Counted from the stretch's first letter, positions 33,301 to 42,515 are shown. The stretch: DNA of 64,000 nt from Hormiphora californensis (GCA_020137815.1 CM035351.1:7155815-7219814); one strand, 5' to 3'. Notes: generated by a model not told the origin, from the sequence alone. Translations and numbers: made by a program.

Positions 33301-36114
33301 CACTGTCTTATTTTCCTCTATCACGCCCGTGGAAGGGATGACACGGTAAACAGAGTTCTGTTTTTCAACCTGGGCAGTAAAATGAGCGGGTATCTTGCTC
33401 TCATTGCTGAGGAGGACCCGCTGGGTGGTTCTCGAAAGAACGGGAATTGTCCCAAAGTTGAGGTCCAATGTATCTGCACTGACAACCGGTCCCTCACCAA
33501 CACAACTCAGCAATATCTCCATGGGTCGAGACGGGGAGCCAATGATTTTGATCGTCAGAACCTCTTTTATATCGTTCAACTGGGTCGCCTTCACCGTTAT
33601 GGGTATCTCAATTGTGGACCGAGGCTGTATTACACTCTTGGGTATGGAGCTGGAGTAAAGGATACCCGGGGTGACTCCCTCTCCGGTCTGCTGGGGGATC
33701 AGCTCATACTTAGCGGGGTGATCCTCAGTGTTCTCAATACACACACTCATCGTGTTGGGGTGGTTTAGGAAGAGCCGTTTATAGTCCAGAATGGGGGTTT
33801 GTAGGATCACTTTGGGTACTACACAGTGAGCCATAATGGGCACACTTAGTACCCTGTCCCCTACACCGTGTACATCAACAACCAGCTTCCTTCTGGTATT
33901 CCCCAATGTTACTGGGGACAAAGTCAACTTGAACCCTCTCGCTCTCTCCCGGAGACAGGACTCCCTCATCCGGGGACACTTCAAATTCAGCACCACCACA
34001 ATACTGCCTCTTCTCACCCGGTATATGTCTCGCGTTTGTATCAGTCTGGAATCCTCAACTTGTACCTCATGGCGATGTCACTGGTGTTGGAGATGGTGAC
34101 GATTTGGGAGTGCACAAAACCGTAACTAACCACCCCAAATTTGACACATTCCGTGTTAAAGTGGAAGGTCGGTCCGATGACCGTGCCGTGCATTCGGAGC
34201 TTGTTGATATCCTTCGCTCCCTCGATCTTGAACTTGAATTCCTCGGAGAAAGTTCCCAGGATGTTTGACTGGAAGACAATTTTAATGAGTTGAAGATCTC
34301 CAACGGGAATATGGCCACTGTCTGGGAAGAAGGAAAACAACTTCCCGAATACGGTGTCTGGGGAAATCAAGCTGAAATCAATGGGAATTCTCTCCCCTGT
34401 TCTCTAGCAGAACCTCATAAGAGTGCTTGGAGCCAATGAAAATGTTCCCAATATCAATAGAATCGCAGGAAAAGTTGGCTTTTGGCCCGATGCCATAACC
34501 AGTTATCTTCAGAGGCAACCGGGACTCTCTCCCTGTGATGTCACAATAAACTCTCCTGACATATTGATCCATTTTGTCTGGTTTAAACATCACAGTGATC
34601 TCTGTACTGGAATTGGGCCAGATTTCCCCGGAGATCGGTTCCAATGTTATGTTGTCATCCTCAAACAACAAGAGATCATCCTCCACGGCCATCTTTTTGT
34701 TTTGGTAGGTCTGGGAGACGAGGGAGAGCTCGTGGCGCTTAGTTGGGTCTGAGATGCACTGTTTCATGAACTTGTCTAGATCACTCTCCTCGTCTGACTC
34801 TAGATCCTGGAAACATCTGAAATAAAGGGGGACATATGTACAAGAGAATGAACATCAAATCAAAACATCATGTCCGGAACTTTCAGGGTACACGTCAAAT
34901 GTGTGTGTGTGTGTTTGGCAGAACTTACGATTTCTTGATTTCCTCTTCCTTGCTCCGACTGGCATACTTTTTCCACTCATACCGAACAACAATGTTGCTC
35001 CTGTTGTGGATGGTAAATGTTTTCTGTGTAGAGAGAGTGATGTAGGTGGACTCCATCTTTATCTGGTTTTTCTCCAGCCGAATATTAGCATCTGTTGCAT
35101 TGCCACTCAATTCAATGGCAATGTTCTCACCTAAAAAACACATGTCATTGAAATGAAAACTTTTATTCTTTGTATCAGCCAAATAATTAGGTTAATTGTA
35201 GTAAGCAAATCAAAGTGAAGCAAAGCTTACCGGTATCGTATTGTAACACCATGTCGTTGATATGAGTTCCTGTCACAAGAGGATCAAATGTTACATGGAC
35301 CTGCATTGATCCACCAACACCTAGGGAGCCATGGGAGGGTGCCACTGAATAAGGCTCCTCTGTTTTGAATGAAAACCTCGCCTCCCTGCTCCCGATATTC
35401 CTCACCAACAGGGTCTTGGTGGTCTTGTGTTTTACCGGTTGTATCCCAAACTCAATATTATCAGGCAGATCCAGGACTGCCCGAGATCCCATACAGTGAA
35501 CAGGAATTAGGAACTTCTCTCGCTCCGTCGCGACCACAATCTCGTGGTAGTAATCTTTCTGCTCCGCGGGCATGAATTTAATGACGAAAGTGATGTCGAT
35601 ACCAGGGGCTACCTTGGCACTTGCATTTGGAGGGGTAATGATATCAAAGTAGGGTGACTCGACTTGAGAGACTCTGACCGCACGGGCAACTTTATCGTTA
35701 TTTCGAAGGGATAGGGGGATTTCATACGACTGACAGGGCACGTATCTTTGGAAGTGAAGCTCTGAGGGAAACGGCTGGAACAAGGGCTCATTGATCCCAA
35801 GCTGAGTGTCCTTGATATTTGAAAATGCTGAGATATCTAGCAACTGAATTATCTTTGGGAGACGCATCTCTTTCGTTTGACGTAACCGCTCATCCGTGCT
35901 CATCGACGAGAGATGGAAATATATGGATGGCTTCGTCTGAAATAAAAAGAGGGAATTTAGAGAAGGTAATTGATTAGATGAGACTAATATAAAGTGTGGA
36001 AACACATAAACTACCTACCTTCTCTGACTCTGCAGCTGTGGGGACCAAGGCTGGTCTCGAGCACAGCTGACTCTTCTTCACCGCCACCGGAGGCGCAGGA
36101 TCAAACAATGACAT
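10242..36114 (-). CDS. HYDIN: HYDIN, axonemal central pair apparatus protein (complete, 38 exons)
   Basis: HYDIN is a giant protein of the motile-cilium central pair (C2b projection), built from repeated ASH/MSP-like beta-sandwich domains. Its loss causes immotile cilia and hydrocephalus in mammals. The whole coding region can be followed from MSLFDPAPP (36114) to the terminal WVFYLKGISEKH and TAA (10242). All exon phases agree, giving about 4,978 residues against 5,121 in human. Recognisable landmarks in order are FQPFPSE and RNNDK near the N-terminus, TVIGPTFHFN, DILPLHGTIEPGESQTLQF, a Walker-A GAPFSGKS (residues about 1868-1875), FGPLLCGKNRD, and HIPFG/FKWDKSLFAPDFSI. Exons are listed in the four segment entries. 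Five single surplus bases (about 34389, 34043, 33886, 28416, 18171) must be skipped to keep the frame. Intron 24 hosts an antisense WD40 gene, and introns 4 and 14 host foldback elements. Confidence 0.95.
10765..10921. repeat. 78-bp tandem duplication at a HYDIN splice donor
   Basis: Two copies (10765-10840 and 10844-10921) of AAAATAATATCAAACTGCCA...GCAGCTCTGTAC with few differences. The copy nearest exon 36 supplies bases of its splice donor (GTACAG), and the second copy carries the same hexamer 78 bases deeper in intron 36. Confidence 0.85.
18609..22291 (+). CDS. WD40-repeat protein nested antisense in HYDIN intron 24
   Basis: The firm part is 20332-21157 joined to 21904-22291. It has blades ending VWDFEE, LLFDIQ, LYLYDIR, VSLWDLR and further degenerate blades, then an acidic tail (runs of Glu with Lys) ending VPLQQRKVI and TAG. 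The donor (GTTAGT) and acceptor (CACTAG) keep the phase. A plausible 5' part lies left of the palindrome: 18609-18655 (MEHNRDATNSVHQMS), about 18672-18784, and 18819-18871 (APSLDTKQRSSP), again with matching phases. If the palindrome is removed, the frame reads SSPR-ESATLHTDEK without a break. The protein is unnamed. WD40 proteins are usually scaffolds, and a ciliary role is suggested only by its location. The alternative is that translation starts inside the palindrome arm (ATG at 20304, MLNYPRARRES). The N-terminal exons are low confidence. Confidence 0.65.
18869..20331. mobile_element. 1.46 kb near-perfect palindrome (709-bp arms) inside the nested WD40 gene
   Basis: The left arm (18869-19577) and right arm (19623-20331) are inverted copies around a 45-base spacer. 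Scattered differences (for example TGGTT against CGGTT near the ends, and GGTGCGG against GGTGTGG) show the arms are not identical. The outermost bases are CAC on the left and GTG on the right, followed inward by GGCGTGCCCGAGGGTAG. No transposase frame is seen. It would be a large foldback or non-autonomous DNA transposon. Confidence 0.85.
21274..21865. mobile_element. Composite hairpin element in the last intron of the WD40 gene
   Basis: A 23-base hairpin (TTTATCCGCCAGTGGCGGATAAA, 21274-21296) opens the block. The inverted pair TATATACCCTGC (about 21388) and GCAGGGTATATA (about 21852) encloses about 450 bases. Variants of CCAGTGG/CCGCTGG recur at 21760-21835. It contains no gene. Confidence 0.5.
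22304..23713 (-). CDS. HYDIN: HYDIN middle segment, exons 21-24
   Basis: Exons: 23713-23411, 23321-22989, 22782-22584, 22503-22304 (residues about 2551-2895). All donors and acceptors are canonical and no frame defect is seen. The peptide carries the strongly conserved GTRQRYTLCGRGVC, YDFGPLLCGKNRDR, LVCCIRENPQPIVF, GVRPEVELDKKVLQFDR and LLPVAWRINGMDNLGDDF blocks of HYDIN. Exon 24 ends 12 bases from the stop codon of the antisense WD40 gene. Confidence 0.93.
23860..28259 (-). CDS. HYDIN: HYDIN P-loop and coiled-coil segment, exons 14-20
   Basis: Exons: 28259-27573, 26578-26371, 26108-25916, 25792-25628, 25523-24855, 24754-24636, 24520-23860 (residues about 1651-2550). Exon 14 ends in a Walker-A loop, LVLCGAPFSGKS. 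Exons 15-17 continue the nucleotide-kinase-like fold (ARAYSAAIITIDDVIHEAI, then DCQRGIVFDGVE), as in vertebrate HYDIN. Exon 18 holds a charged coiled coil (EKRIAEEKEVEIEYLSEDEY followed by Lys/Arg/Glu-rich sequence) and then Pro/Ala- and Gly-rich linkers. Exon 20 has EEILDGLGLGPNGPPIP, a very conserved HYDIN signature. The exon 15 donor may be GTAAGT (26370) or GTAGGC a few codons earlier; both keep the phase. Confidence 0.9.
26640..27486. mobile_element. Inverted-repeat element in HYDIN intron 14 with GAAGTTTTT-repeat ends
   Basis: The ends are GGGGGGGGCCGGCTGAAG and its inverse CTTCAGCCGGCCCCCCCC. The terminal inverted repeats (about 110-130 bp) are built of a 9-bp unit GAAGTTTTT. The 600-bp interior is AT-rich and non-coding. 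A roughly 45-bp stretch (GGGGAAATACAGGTAAAA...GCAGAAATGGG) is present on both outer flanks. Confidence 0.75.
28353..36114 (-). CDS. HYDIN: HYDIN N-terminal ASH segment, exons 1-13
   Basis: Exons: 36114-36019, 35936-35231, 35130-34929, 34816-33010, 31849-31598, 31164-30994, 30882-30784, 30648-30462, 30364-30039, 29920-29394, 29251-28993, 28835-28641, 28479-28353 (residues 1-1650). Exon 2 has the diagnostic start of the HYDIN repeat region (RLPKIIQLLDIS, LFQPFPSELHFQRY, YEIPLSLRNNDK, VATEREKFLIPV). Exon 4 is unusually long (1,807 bases) and contains three one-base surpluses, so its reading passes through all three frames before returning. Exon 13 contains a fourth, proven independently by the phase of exon 14. 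Ile/Val-x-Phe-Gly strands and Pro-Gly-(E/Q) turns typical of ASH domains recur throughout. Confidence 0.93.
29328..29377. repeat. TGACGGTAATAG minisatellite beside a HYDIN donor
   Basis: Four direct copies of the 12-bp unit TGACGGTAATAG lie in intron 10, ending about 15 bases from the exon 10 splice donor. Confidence 0.85.
31893..32906. mobile_element. 1.0 kb palindromic element in HYDIN intron 4 (Harbinger-like TTA flanks)
   Basis: Arms of about 490 bp are inverted around a 30-base centre near 32406. The termini GGGGATTTTAGTA and TACTAAAATCCCC are each flanked by TTA (31891-31893 and 32907-32909 region). This matches the 3-bp TWA duplications of PIF/Harbinger DNA transposons. The arms show small differences (a missing A run, ACAGG against ACATG). 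No transposase is encoded, so it is a MITE-type foldback. Confidence 0.8.
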
Positions 36115-36174
36115 CCTGGCCTGGTGAGAATATCGTGTAAGGTATTAAAAGGGTAACTTTTTAGTGTATTCTGT

Positions 36175-36190
36175 GTTGCCAATAGGCAAT
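36175..36190 (-). promoter_or_regulatory. X-box-like RFX site in the HYDIN promoter
   Basis: GTTGCCAATAGGCAAT is an inverted repeat of the RFX half-site GTTGCC/GGCAAY with a four-base centre (consensus spacing is 1-3). It lies 61 bases upstream of the HYDIN start codon and is followed by a GC box (GGGCGGGG, about 36191-36198). RFX factors drive motile-cilium genes in animals. The position is right, but the spacing is one base too long. Confidence 0.5.
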
Positions 36191-37779
36191 AGGGCGGGGT
36201 CTCCGGAGGTCTGCCTCGCGGCTCGCTTGAAACCCAGTTTCCACTGAGTTTCTCGACAAAGTTAAGCTTTTAGAAAAGAGAGTGAATAATTATCTTTCGT
36301 GGTATCAACATGGAACGAGCATAAACCATGAGCGTCGAGCATAGAACGAAACAAAAAGTTTAAGAAGCTGAAGTAGAAAAAGTTTTTTACAAAACGTGCA
36401 AGAAATCTAAAAAACGCGATAAAATTGAAAATTACACGGGTGAAACGCGCGGCGCAGACGTCATACTCGCGCGGCTTTACATTTGCGCGTCCGATTTGAC
36501 AGCTCGATGGGACGAGGATATTTCTGACGTTCAAATTGCAATTTCAAGTGAGCCAGTAAACATTTGAATCCTGAAATTTATTTGAAAACAGGGCGTTGTT
36601 GTCATGGTTGGGCGTGGCTGCTTTCTCTTGGCGCTGACTATTTTAGCAACTGCCCTGAGACGGTTGAGGGTGCGCGGCTCAAACTGTGCGCTGCGCAATC
36701 AGTGAGTGCTGACCACAGTCACAGCTCTACCATGTGGGGGAGGAAATTTTGCTAGCAATAAGCAAGCGATGTGTCTTGTTCTGTTTATAGCGATGACGTA
36801 GCTAATAGCTACCAAATGTACACACAATCTACACACACATTAACACACCCTAACACTTTGTTTTTCTATTTCCTGGGAAAGTGGCAGTGAAATGTGAATG
36901 TTTCTGATCATTTTACAAAGGCTTGTCCCCACTCCTAACTCCACACCCTCTTATGTAGTTTGCAGTTTGAATCTTCATTAGGTCACGAGATGGTCAGACG
37001 AAGATAATCGTATAATGATGTGAAAACAAAGAAGGGACAGAAAAGGGATGGTAAAGTAATAAGTATTGAGTAACGTAGCTAGAATAACAGAGAGAGGGAG
37101 AGAGATAGAAAAAGGAGTGGACATAAGAGAAGTTTTCCATCTCAAGATGTGGAGATGGAGTTTGAATCCTTGTGTGCAGCAATGACAGTGCACAGCTTGT
37201 AGCTTACTGAATCTCTACTATCCGAACCGTGTGTATGTCTGTGTGTATGTGTATGAGATTAAAGATGCATGTGAGATTGAACTGCCGGAAAGAGAGCGAG
37301 AGAGAGAGAGAGAAAGGGAGAGATGGAGAGAGACACACAGAGAGACAAAGAGGGGAGGAGAAGGATAGCTCCGAGATCTCTTCTTGATATATCTAGAAGA
37401 AGATAGGAGCAATTGTCTGGATATAATGATGAATGATAAAGTCATCATGTCCGATGATATATAATATCATGCGCACTCTGTATCACGAGGAAATGCAGCA
37501 GCAATGTTACATCATTCATGTTACATCATTCTACATCATGTGATTATGAAGAGCTCTATTATCCGTTCCTAATTCTATATTCTCCCCTAACTCATATCTC
37601 TCCACCTTCCCTAATTCTCTCTCTCGGTGATCCCCTCTCCATCTCTAACCAGTGCTAAACAGCGTCAGTTACACGCACCGCAATATAAATGCCACACAGT
37701 GTAGTTAACACATTCCCAGTGTATATAATAGAGGCGGTCATGATCAACCTATTTATAGTATCACATTGCAGCTTGTCCC

Positions 37780-37907
37780 CCTCTCTCTCTATCTTTCTTT
37801 CTTTCTCTCTCTATCTCTTTCTTTCCCTTTCTCTCTCTTTCCACACACTCACGAACACGCGTAATGGCTCAAGTTGAGGTTCCTCTACACACAAAGCTGT
37901 ACAAACA

Positions 37908-37953
<46 letters not shown>

Positions 37954-38025
37954 ACTCTCTATCTCTCTCTCTCTCTCTCTCTCTCGCTCTATCTCTCTCT
38001 CTCTATCTCTCTCCCTCTCGTTATC
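37780..38025. repeat. (TC)n-rich microsatellite cluster
   Basis: Two TC/TTTC-rich runs separated by a short non-repetitive stretch that starts ATGGCTCAAGTTGAGG (37864). The Ser-Leu frames here are artefacts. Confidence 0.9.
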
Positions 38026-38233
38026 TTTCTTCCTCCAGTTTCGTTTCGGCTTGCACATGTTCTCATATTCTGAGCTATGAGTAGCTTTCTATTCTCATTA
38101 GAGACTCCCCTCCTCTTTCCCTCTCCTCTTTCTTTCTATCTTTCTACATCATCCTCTTTCTATCTTTCTACATCATCTCAATATATCTTCCTCCACTGGC
38201 TCTCTAAAATCTTCACCGCTCTGTGGTCGGCAG

Positions 38234-38347
38234 CCTAATGAAGAGGCGTGGTGCGGACCGTGCCGCCGTGATCTCAGCAGTTCGTCACGCGGCTACCCGG
38301 AAGAGCAAGGCAACCAGTTAGAGAGGGATATAATAGAGAGTACAGAG
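38234..38347 (+). other. Candidate 38-codon exon (contains WCGPC)
   Basis: An acceptor-like CGGCAG precedes 38 open codons (PNEEAWCGPCRRDLSSSS and on), which end at a good donor, GAG|GTGAGAG. The exon length is a multiple of three. WCGPC is the thioredoxin active-site motif, but the surrounding residues are not thioredoxin-like and no partner exon is evident, so this may be chance. Confidence 0.2.
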
Positions 38348-38571
38348 GTGAGAGAGATGATATAAAGAGATAAATCACCATTTTAATAGGCCAACATTAT
38401 CATGCATAAGAAGAGAGAAGCAGCCGTTAGAAGTGTGACGCCGCCGTGTCAGTGTGACGTTATGTACATACACACACAGACACATGACACAGGGCTTAAT
38501 GATACGAACCTAGGTGTATAAACTGGTGTGATATTATAGAATCATATAGTGGAACACACAGTCACACTGCA

Positions 38572-38943
38572 TCAGCCTCTAGATTGTGTGACACACAGAC
38601 TCACAATATCCACACAAACTTCCACAATAGGAATGGCTTCACTGTCATCGCTAGGAGCATGTACAAACACGCTTACTGTGCTCTCAATCAAACTATCTCT
38701 TGGGAGGAGAACTTCTGAGATGATACTAAATGCGATCAATGGTGGGCATGGAATTTCTGTGTTAGATATGGTTATAGCCCCGTTATAACTTCTATAGTCA
38801 TTGAAATGTGGTGGCTCTCTTTTCCTTAGTCCCCCCCTGTATTTCTCCTTTGTTAGGCTGATTTCCCTTTGCTCCTGTCGTCCGCTCCACGTCCCCGTGT
38901 TATTGATGTCTTTATTGTTGCTCGCAGCGGGCAAGGGATTCAA
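38572..38943 (-). CDS. Unrecognised 123-codon open frame
   Basis: This minus-strand frame begins MNPLPAASNNKD and includes a beta-strand-like stretch (YNGAITISNTEIPCPPLIAF...VSVFVHAPSDD...VEVCVDI) followed by a possible donor GTGAGT near 38594. Its 5' end lies about 290 bp from the actin-like gene on the opposite strand, so the two could share a divergent promoter. I do not recognise the protein. It could be a first exon or a chance frame. Confidence 0.25.
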   Translation of the reverse strand: MNPLPAASNNKDINNTGTWSGRQEQREISLTKEKYRGGLRKREPPHFNDYRSYNGAITISNTEIPCPPLIAFSIISEVLLPRDSLIESTVSVFVHAPSDDSEAIPIVEVCVDIVSLCVTQSRG

Positions 38944-39234
38944 TACAACTCGAGGTCACTGGTGAGACAGATCACCCAAAACTGACATTCAATCTTGTTT
39001 GAATTGTGTGCAAAAACAAACAAAGATCGCTAAGATCGATCAGGGACAATGAGAGAGCGACTCTGCATTCACATGACTCAGTTTAGCCAATGAGAGAGCA
39101 ATTCAGGATTACGTGATAAACTATTGATTTTGTGGTAAAACCGGTTTAGTGGGGGGTTGCTGCTTAGTTACGATTTTAATACTAGAAATTTGATTCACAC
39201 CATACATTGACCAATGTTTTCTTCTAGATAAGAT

Positions 39235-40314
39235 ATGACAGCAGTGGTTATCGATAATGGATCTAGCACGATAAAGGCAGGGCTTGCTGAGGAGGACACT
39301 CCACGTCATATTTTCTCCTCTGTAATCGGTCGACCAAACAATGACCTTGGAACCAAGGAGGAGCAGGATAAGGACGTTTATGTGGGGGGTGAGGCCGAGG
39401 TCAGGAGGGAAATCCTTAGTCTCAACTATCCAATTGAACGCGGCAAAGTTACCAACTGGGAAGATATGGAGGCGATATGGCATCATACTTTCTACAACGA
39501 GCTCCGAGTTGCCCCTGAGGAGCACCCAGTCCTCCTAACTGAGGCTCCCTTGACCCCCAAGGACAGTAGAGAGAAAATGGCCCAGATAATGTTCGAGACC
39601 TTTAACACTCCCGCTATGTACGTTGCAAACCAGACTGTCTTGTCACTGTATAGCACGGGCCGAACCACCGGTACCGTCATCGATTCTGGTCATGGTGCCT
39701 CTCACATCGTGCCAATCTATGAGGGGTACCCCATGGGAAATGCGATCAGGAAACTAGACCTGGCCGGAAGGGATCTCACTGACTACCTTATGAAACTCCT
39801 CTCGGAGCGGGATCGATCCTCCTGGGACATTGTCAATGATATCAAAGAGAAGGTTTGCTATGTTGCCCAGGATGATGAGATGGTGCCCTGTGACTACGAG
39901 TTACCCGATGGGCAAGTTATTACCATTGGTAAGGAGAGGTGCATGTGCCCAGAGCTTCTCTTTAAACCCCATTTGGGTGATCATGGTGGGAGTGTTGGTA
40001 TTCACCAGGCGGCCTTTAACAGTTTGATGGAGTGTAATATTGATATCAAGACTGGTTTGATGGATAACATCTGTCTCTCAGGAGGGAGCACCATGTTTCC
40101 TGGTATGGCTGATAGAATACAGAAGGAGATCACCGACCTGGCACCACCCTACTATAAAGTCAGGGTTGTTGCTCCTCCCGAGAGGAAGTACTCCGTCTGG
40201 ATTGGAGGATCTATTATTGCGGAAGTAAATGGAAGATGTGGATTTGCGAATATGTGGGTCACCAAGAAAGAGTATGAGGAGTCGGGTCCCTCTGTTGTAC
40301 AGAAATGTATTTAG
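39235..40314 (+). CDS. Divergent actin-like protein, intronless
   Basis: A 359-residue single-exon frame with the full actin fold order. It has the phosphate-1 loop [51 protein letters not shown], the adenosine region [26 protein letters not shown], and [14 protein letters not shown]. It departs from conventional actin in ways that matter. The DNase-binding loop is rewritten ([19 protein letters not shown]). His73 is Arg (YPIERGK). The phosphate-2 loop reads DSGHGASH instead of DSGDGVTH. About 15 residues are missing from subdomain 4. The C-terminus is VVQKCI instead of IVHRKCF. Gln137 is kept. It may have lost normal polymerisation while keeping nucleotide binding. The lack of introns suggests an old retrocopy, but the frame is intact and an AATAAA follows, so it is probably expressed. 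Confidence 0.9.
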   Translation: MTAVVIDNGSSTIKAGLAEEDTPRHIFSSVIGRPNNDLGTKEEQDKDVYVGGEAEVRREILSLNYPIERGKVTNWEDMEAIWHHTFYNELRVAPEEHPVLLTEAPLTPKDSREKMAQIMFETFNTPAMYVANQTVLSLYSTGRTTGTVIDSGHGASHIVPIYEGYPMGNAIRKLDLAGRDLTDYLMKLLSERDRSSWDIVNDIKEKVCYVAQDDEMVPCDYELPDGQVITIGKERCMCPELLFKPHLGDHGGSVGIHQAAFNSLMECNIDIKTGLMDNICLSGGSTMFPGMADRIQKEITDLAPPYYKVRVVAPPERKYSVWIGGSIIAEVNGRCGFANMWVTKKEYEESGPSVVQKCI

Positions 40315-40346
40315 ATGTGCAGATGGGAGTGGACTGTTGATTTGGC

Positions 40347-40352
40347 AATAAA
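40347..40352 (+). terminator. Poly(A) signal of the actin-like gene
   Basis: An AATAAA lies 33 bases after the stop codon, and a second one follows at about 40384. Confidence 0.55.
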
Positions 40353-40624
40353 AACTTGTTCTCTCCAAAATGGGCCAACAGACAATAAATGTGTCTTCTG
40401 AGTGTGTGATTAAATTTAGCAAACAAGGGATAGATCTGAGCCAATTCAGGTCTCTCTTTTGTGTTTTTCCTCTTTTTTATTCTTCTGTTCTCTTCGCGTG
40501 GGGGTGCCTGCTGGTGCATCTAGGTGACGTAATTGTAGTTTTGCAATTAGCTTAGACCACACGACAAGTTCCATCTAAAACAGCTGTGTTATTGTATACA
40601 CATGACATTTCTTTCTCCCAGCAT

Positions 40625-40704
40625 TTTCACACACACACACAGACACAGACACTTTCACAGAAACACACAGACAGACAGACAGACAGACACTTTCACAGAG
40701 ACAC

Positions 40705-40743
<39 letters not shown>

Positions 40744-40770
40744 CTTTCACAGGCACACACACAGATGACA
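40625..40770. repeat. (CA)n/(CAGA)n compound microsatellite with a 69-bp duplication
   Basis: CAGA units are arranged in two blocks, each closed by ACACTTTCACAG. The microsatellite has therefore been duplicated together with its flank (ACTTTCACAG occurs at about 40650, 40690 and 40743). Confidence 0.85.
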
Positions 40771-41284
40771 GTACCGAGATCTATTTCTGGTTCACACACA
40801 CAATAACATGTTGCACTGTGTGTGCAGTGCAGCATCTCCCAGTGGGCGACACACACAGCACTCTAAATATAAACCACTATTATTTCCGGCTATCTGGTAG
40901 CATATATATACACAGAGAGGGATGAGAGAGAAAGAGAGAAAGAGAGAAAGAGAGAGAGAGAAAGCTGTGAGTTGTACACTCGGTCTGTAGTTTTGGAATT
41001 GTACAGTTTGAAAACAATCGTAAAACTCATCGATTATGAAAGGTAGAAGGTTCTTTATTGAACATGACTAGAGATCGGGTAAGAATATTATTAATTAGTT
41101 TTTATTTCGGCTATGTGGGTCATATTGTGCCTGAAAACAAATCATGATCTGGTGTGACGCTGTCGCCAGGGAAATGAAAACATATCAAGTGTCCAAAAAT
41201 ACAGCCGGTCAGCTCAAGAACAGTCCGTCCTCAAATATTATATTTTGGCAGAAAGCCAGCTCAGTAAACTCGATCACCCCACAT

Positions 41285-41375
41285 ACCAGGACCGACATAA
41301 GTAAACAACCAATCAGAACTCGTTATTTAGGTCACGTGACTGGTTATCAGCCAATCAGGTCGGTTCATGCCACAT
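41285..41375. mobile_element. Small MITE-like repeat (copy 1)
   Basis: CCAGGACCGAC at the left end and GTCGGTTCATG at the right end are inverted. The core shared with the copy at 58989-59098 is CGTTATTTAGGTCACGTGAC plus TGGTTATCAGCCAATCAGG. It has no coding capacity. Confidence 0.6.
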
Positions 41376-41925
41376 ACATACCGGTTACCAGTCATTATTA
41401 TGTTGGCAAGATCCACCTACCATGACGGTATAGTGTGTGTGTATAACTGTGTAAGCTAGCTATGTGTGATAATTTGTGACATATATGTGACGGTGCTGTT
41501 TTGGGAGAGCGGCCAAAAGGAAAACACAGAATCTGACCAGTTTTGTCTAACGAATATATATGGTATATATCCATCTGAACAGAAAAATAAAACACACTCA
41601 GGAGATAACACGTACACCACCGCTGCTATTACACGAGAGAAAGATATGAACTACTTTTTATTTTTCCTGAACATTTTGTAACATTTGTAAGTTTTGTAAC
41701 ATTACGGGACATGATATTATATATCAACCTGCTGAAATAGCCCTGTGTTTTATGAAAAGGAGACTACTGATTGTGAAAAGTAAATGTTGTCGAACATGTA
41801 TATATCGGAACATGTGTAGAATCGCAATAATAGTGTTAGGTGTGAGGGAGGGAGATATTTCCCTCTTCCACACACAAAAAAGCCATGACCACAACTCTAC
41901 ACTTCTCTATTTCCCCCATTATCTC

Positions 41926-41956
<31 letters not shown>

Positions 41957-42515
41957 AATAACTTACGTTGTATATTGTTACCCTCTCACACGTAGCCCTA
42001 TCGAAAGATTTGGGGACAATATTTTGGGCATAACGAACTCACTCTAAAATACATGTGTGGGTGTGATGGAAGGAACTTGCCCCCACACACACAATGCAAT
42101 AGCAGTTCGTCGCCTGAAAACCCCGGATATATATACATACACATATATATTTTGTGTTCAAAAGACACGGTCACACACTGAGAGATAGCGGTGGATATTA
42201 TTTGAGGCTCTCTCTACTCGGCCCTCTCTCGGGTTGTGAGATGTGTATAAATCGATGCTAACCCACCCGTGATTTAAACCTGCCCAGATACATCTGTAGT
42301 AAAGTGACGACCAAATCAAGAACAGTCGCACATGAACAACGTGCGTATCAATGGTACATGCGAGGAGAATGTAGGATTGTGTGTCTCTCTCAAATTGGCT
42401 AAAGTTCATCATTGCCTGTTTCTCACTCATCGCTATCCCATTTCAGATTCTCAGTAGTCTTTGTCTCTCTCTCTCTCTCTCTAATTTCTCTCTCCCTTGG
42501 TTTTATTCTCTCTCA

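Larger units (their letters stand above)
36115..39234. other. Intergenic DNA between HYDIN and the actin-like gene
   Basis: This holds the HYDIN promoter, AT-rich DNA with GCGCG-containing patches at 36420-36500, GA/TC microsatellites at 37085-37110, 37278-37345 and 37785-38025, and two candidate exons described separately. Otherwise nothing is recognised. Confidence 0.6.
40315..42515. other. Intergenic DNA between the actin-like and ZFAND genes
   Basis: The convergent 3' ends of two genes enclose (ACAG)n and (CA)n tracts, a small MITE-like repeat at 41285-41375, a GA patch at 40922-40965, a TC patch at 41928-41955, and AT-rich DNA without a recognised gene. Confidence 0.6.
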
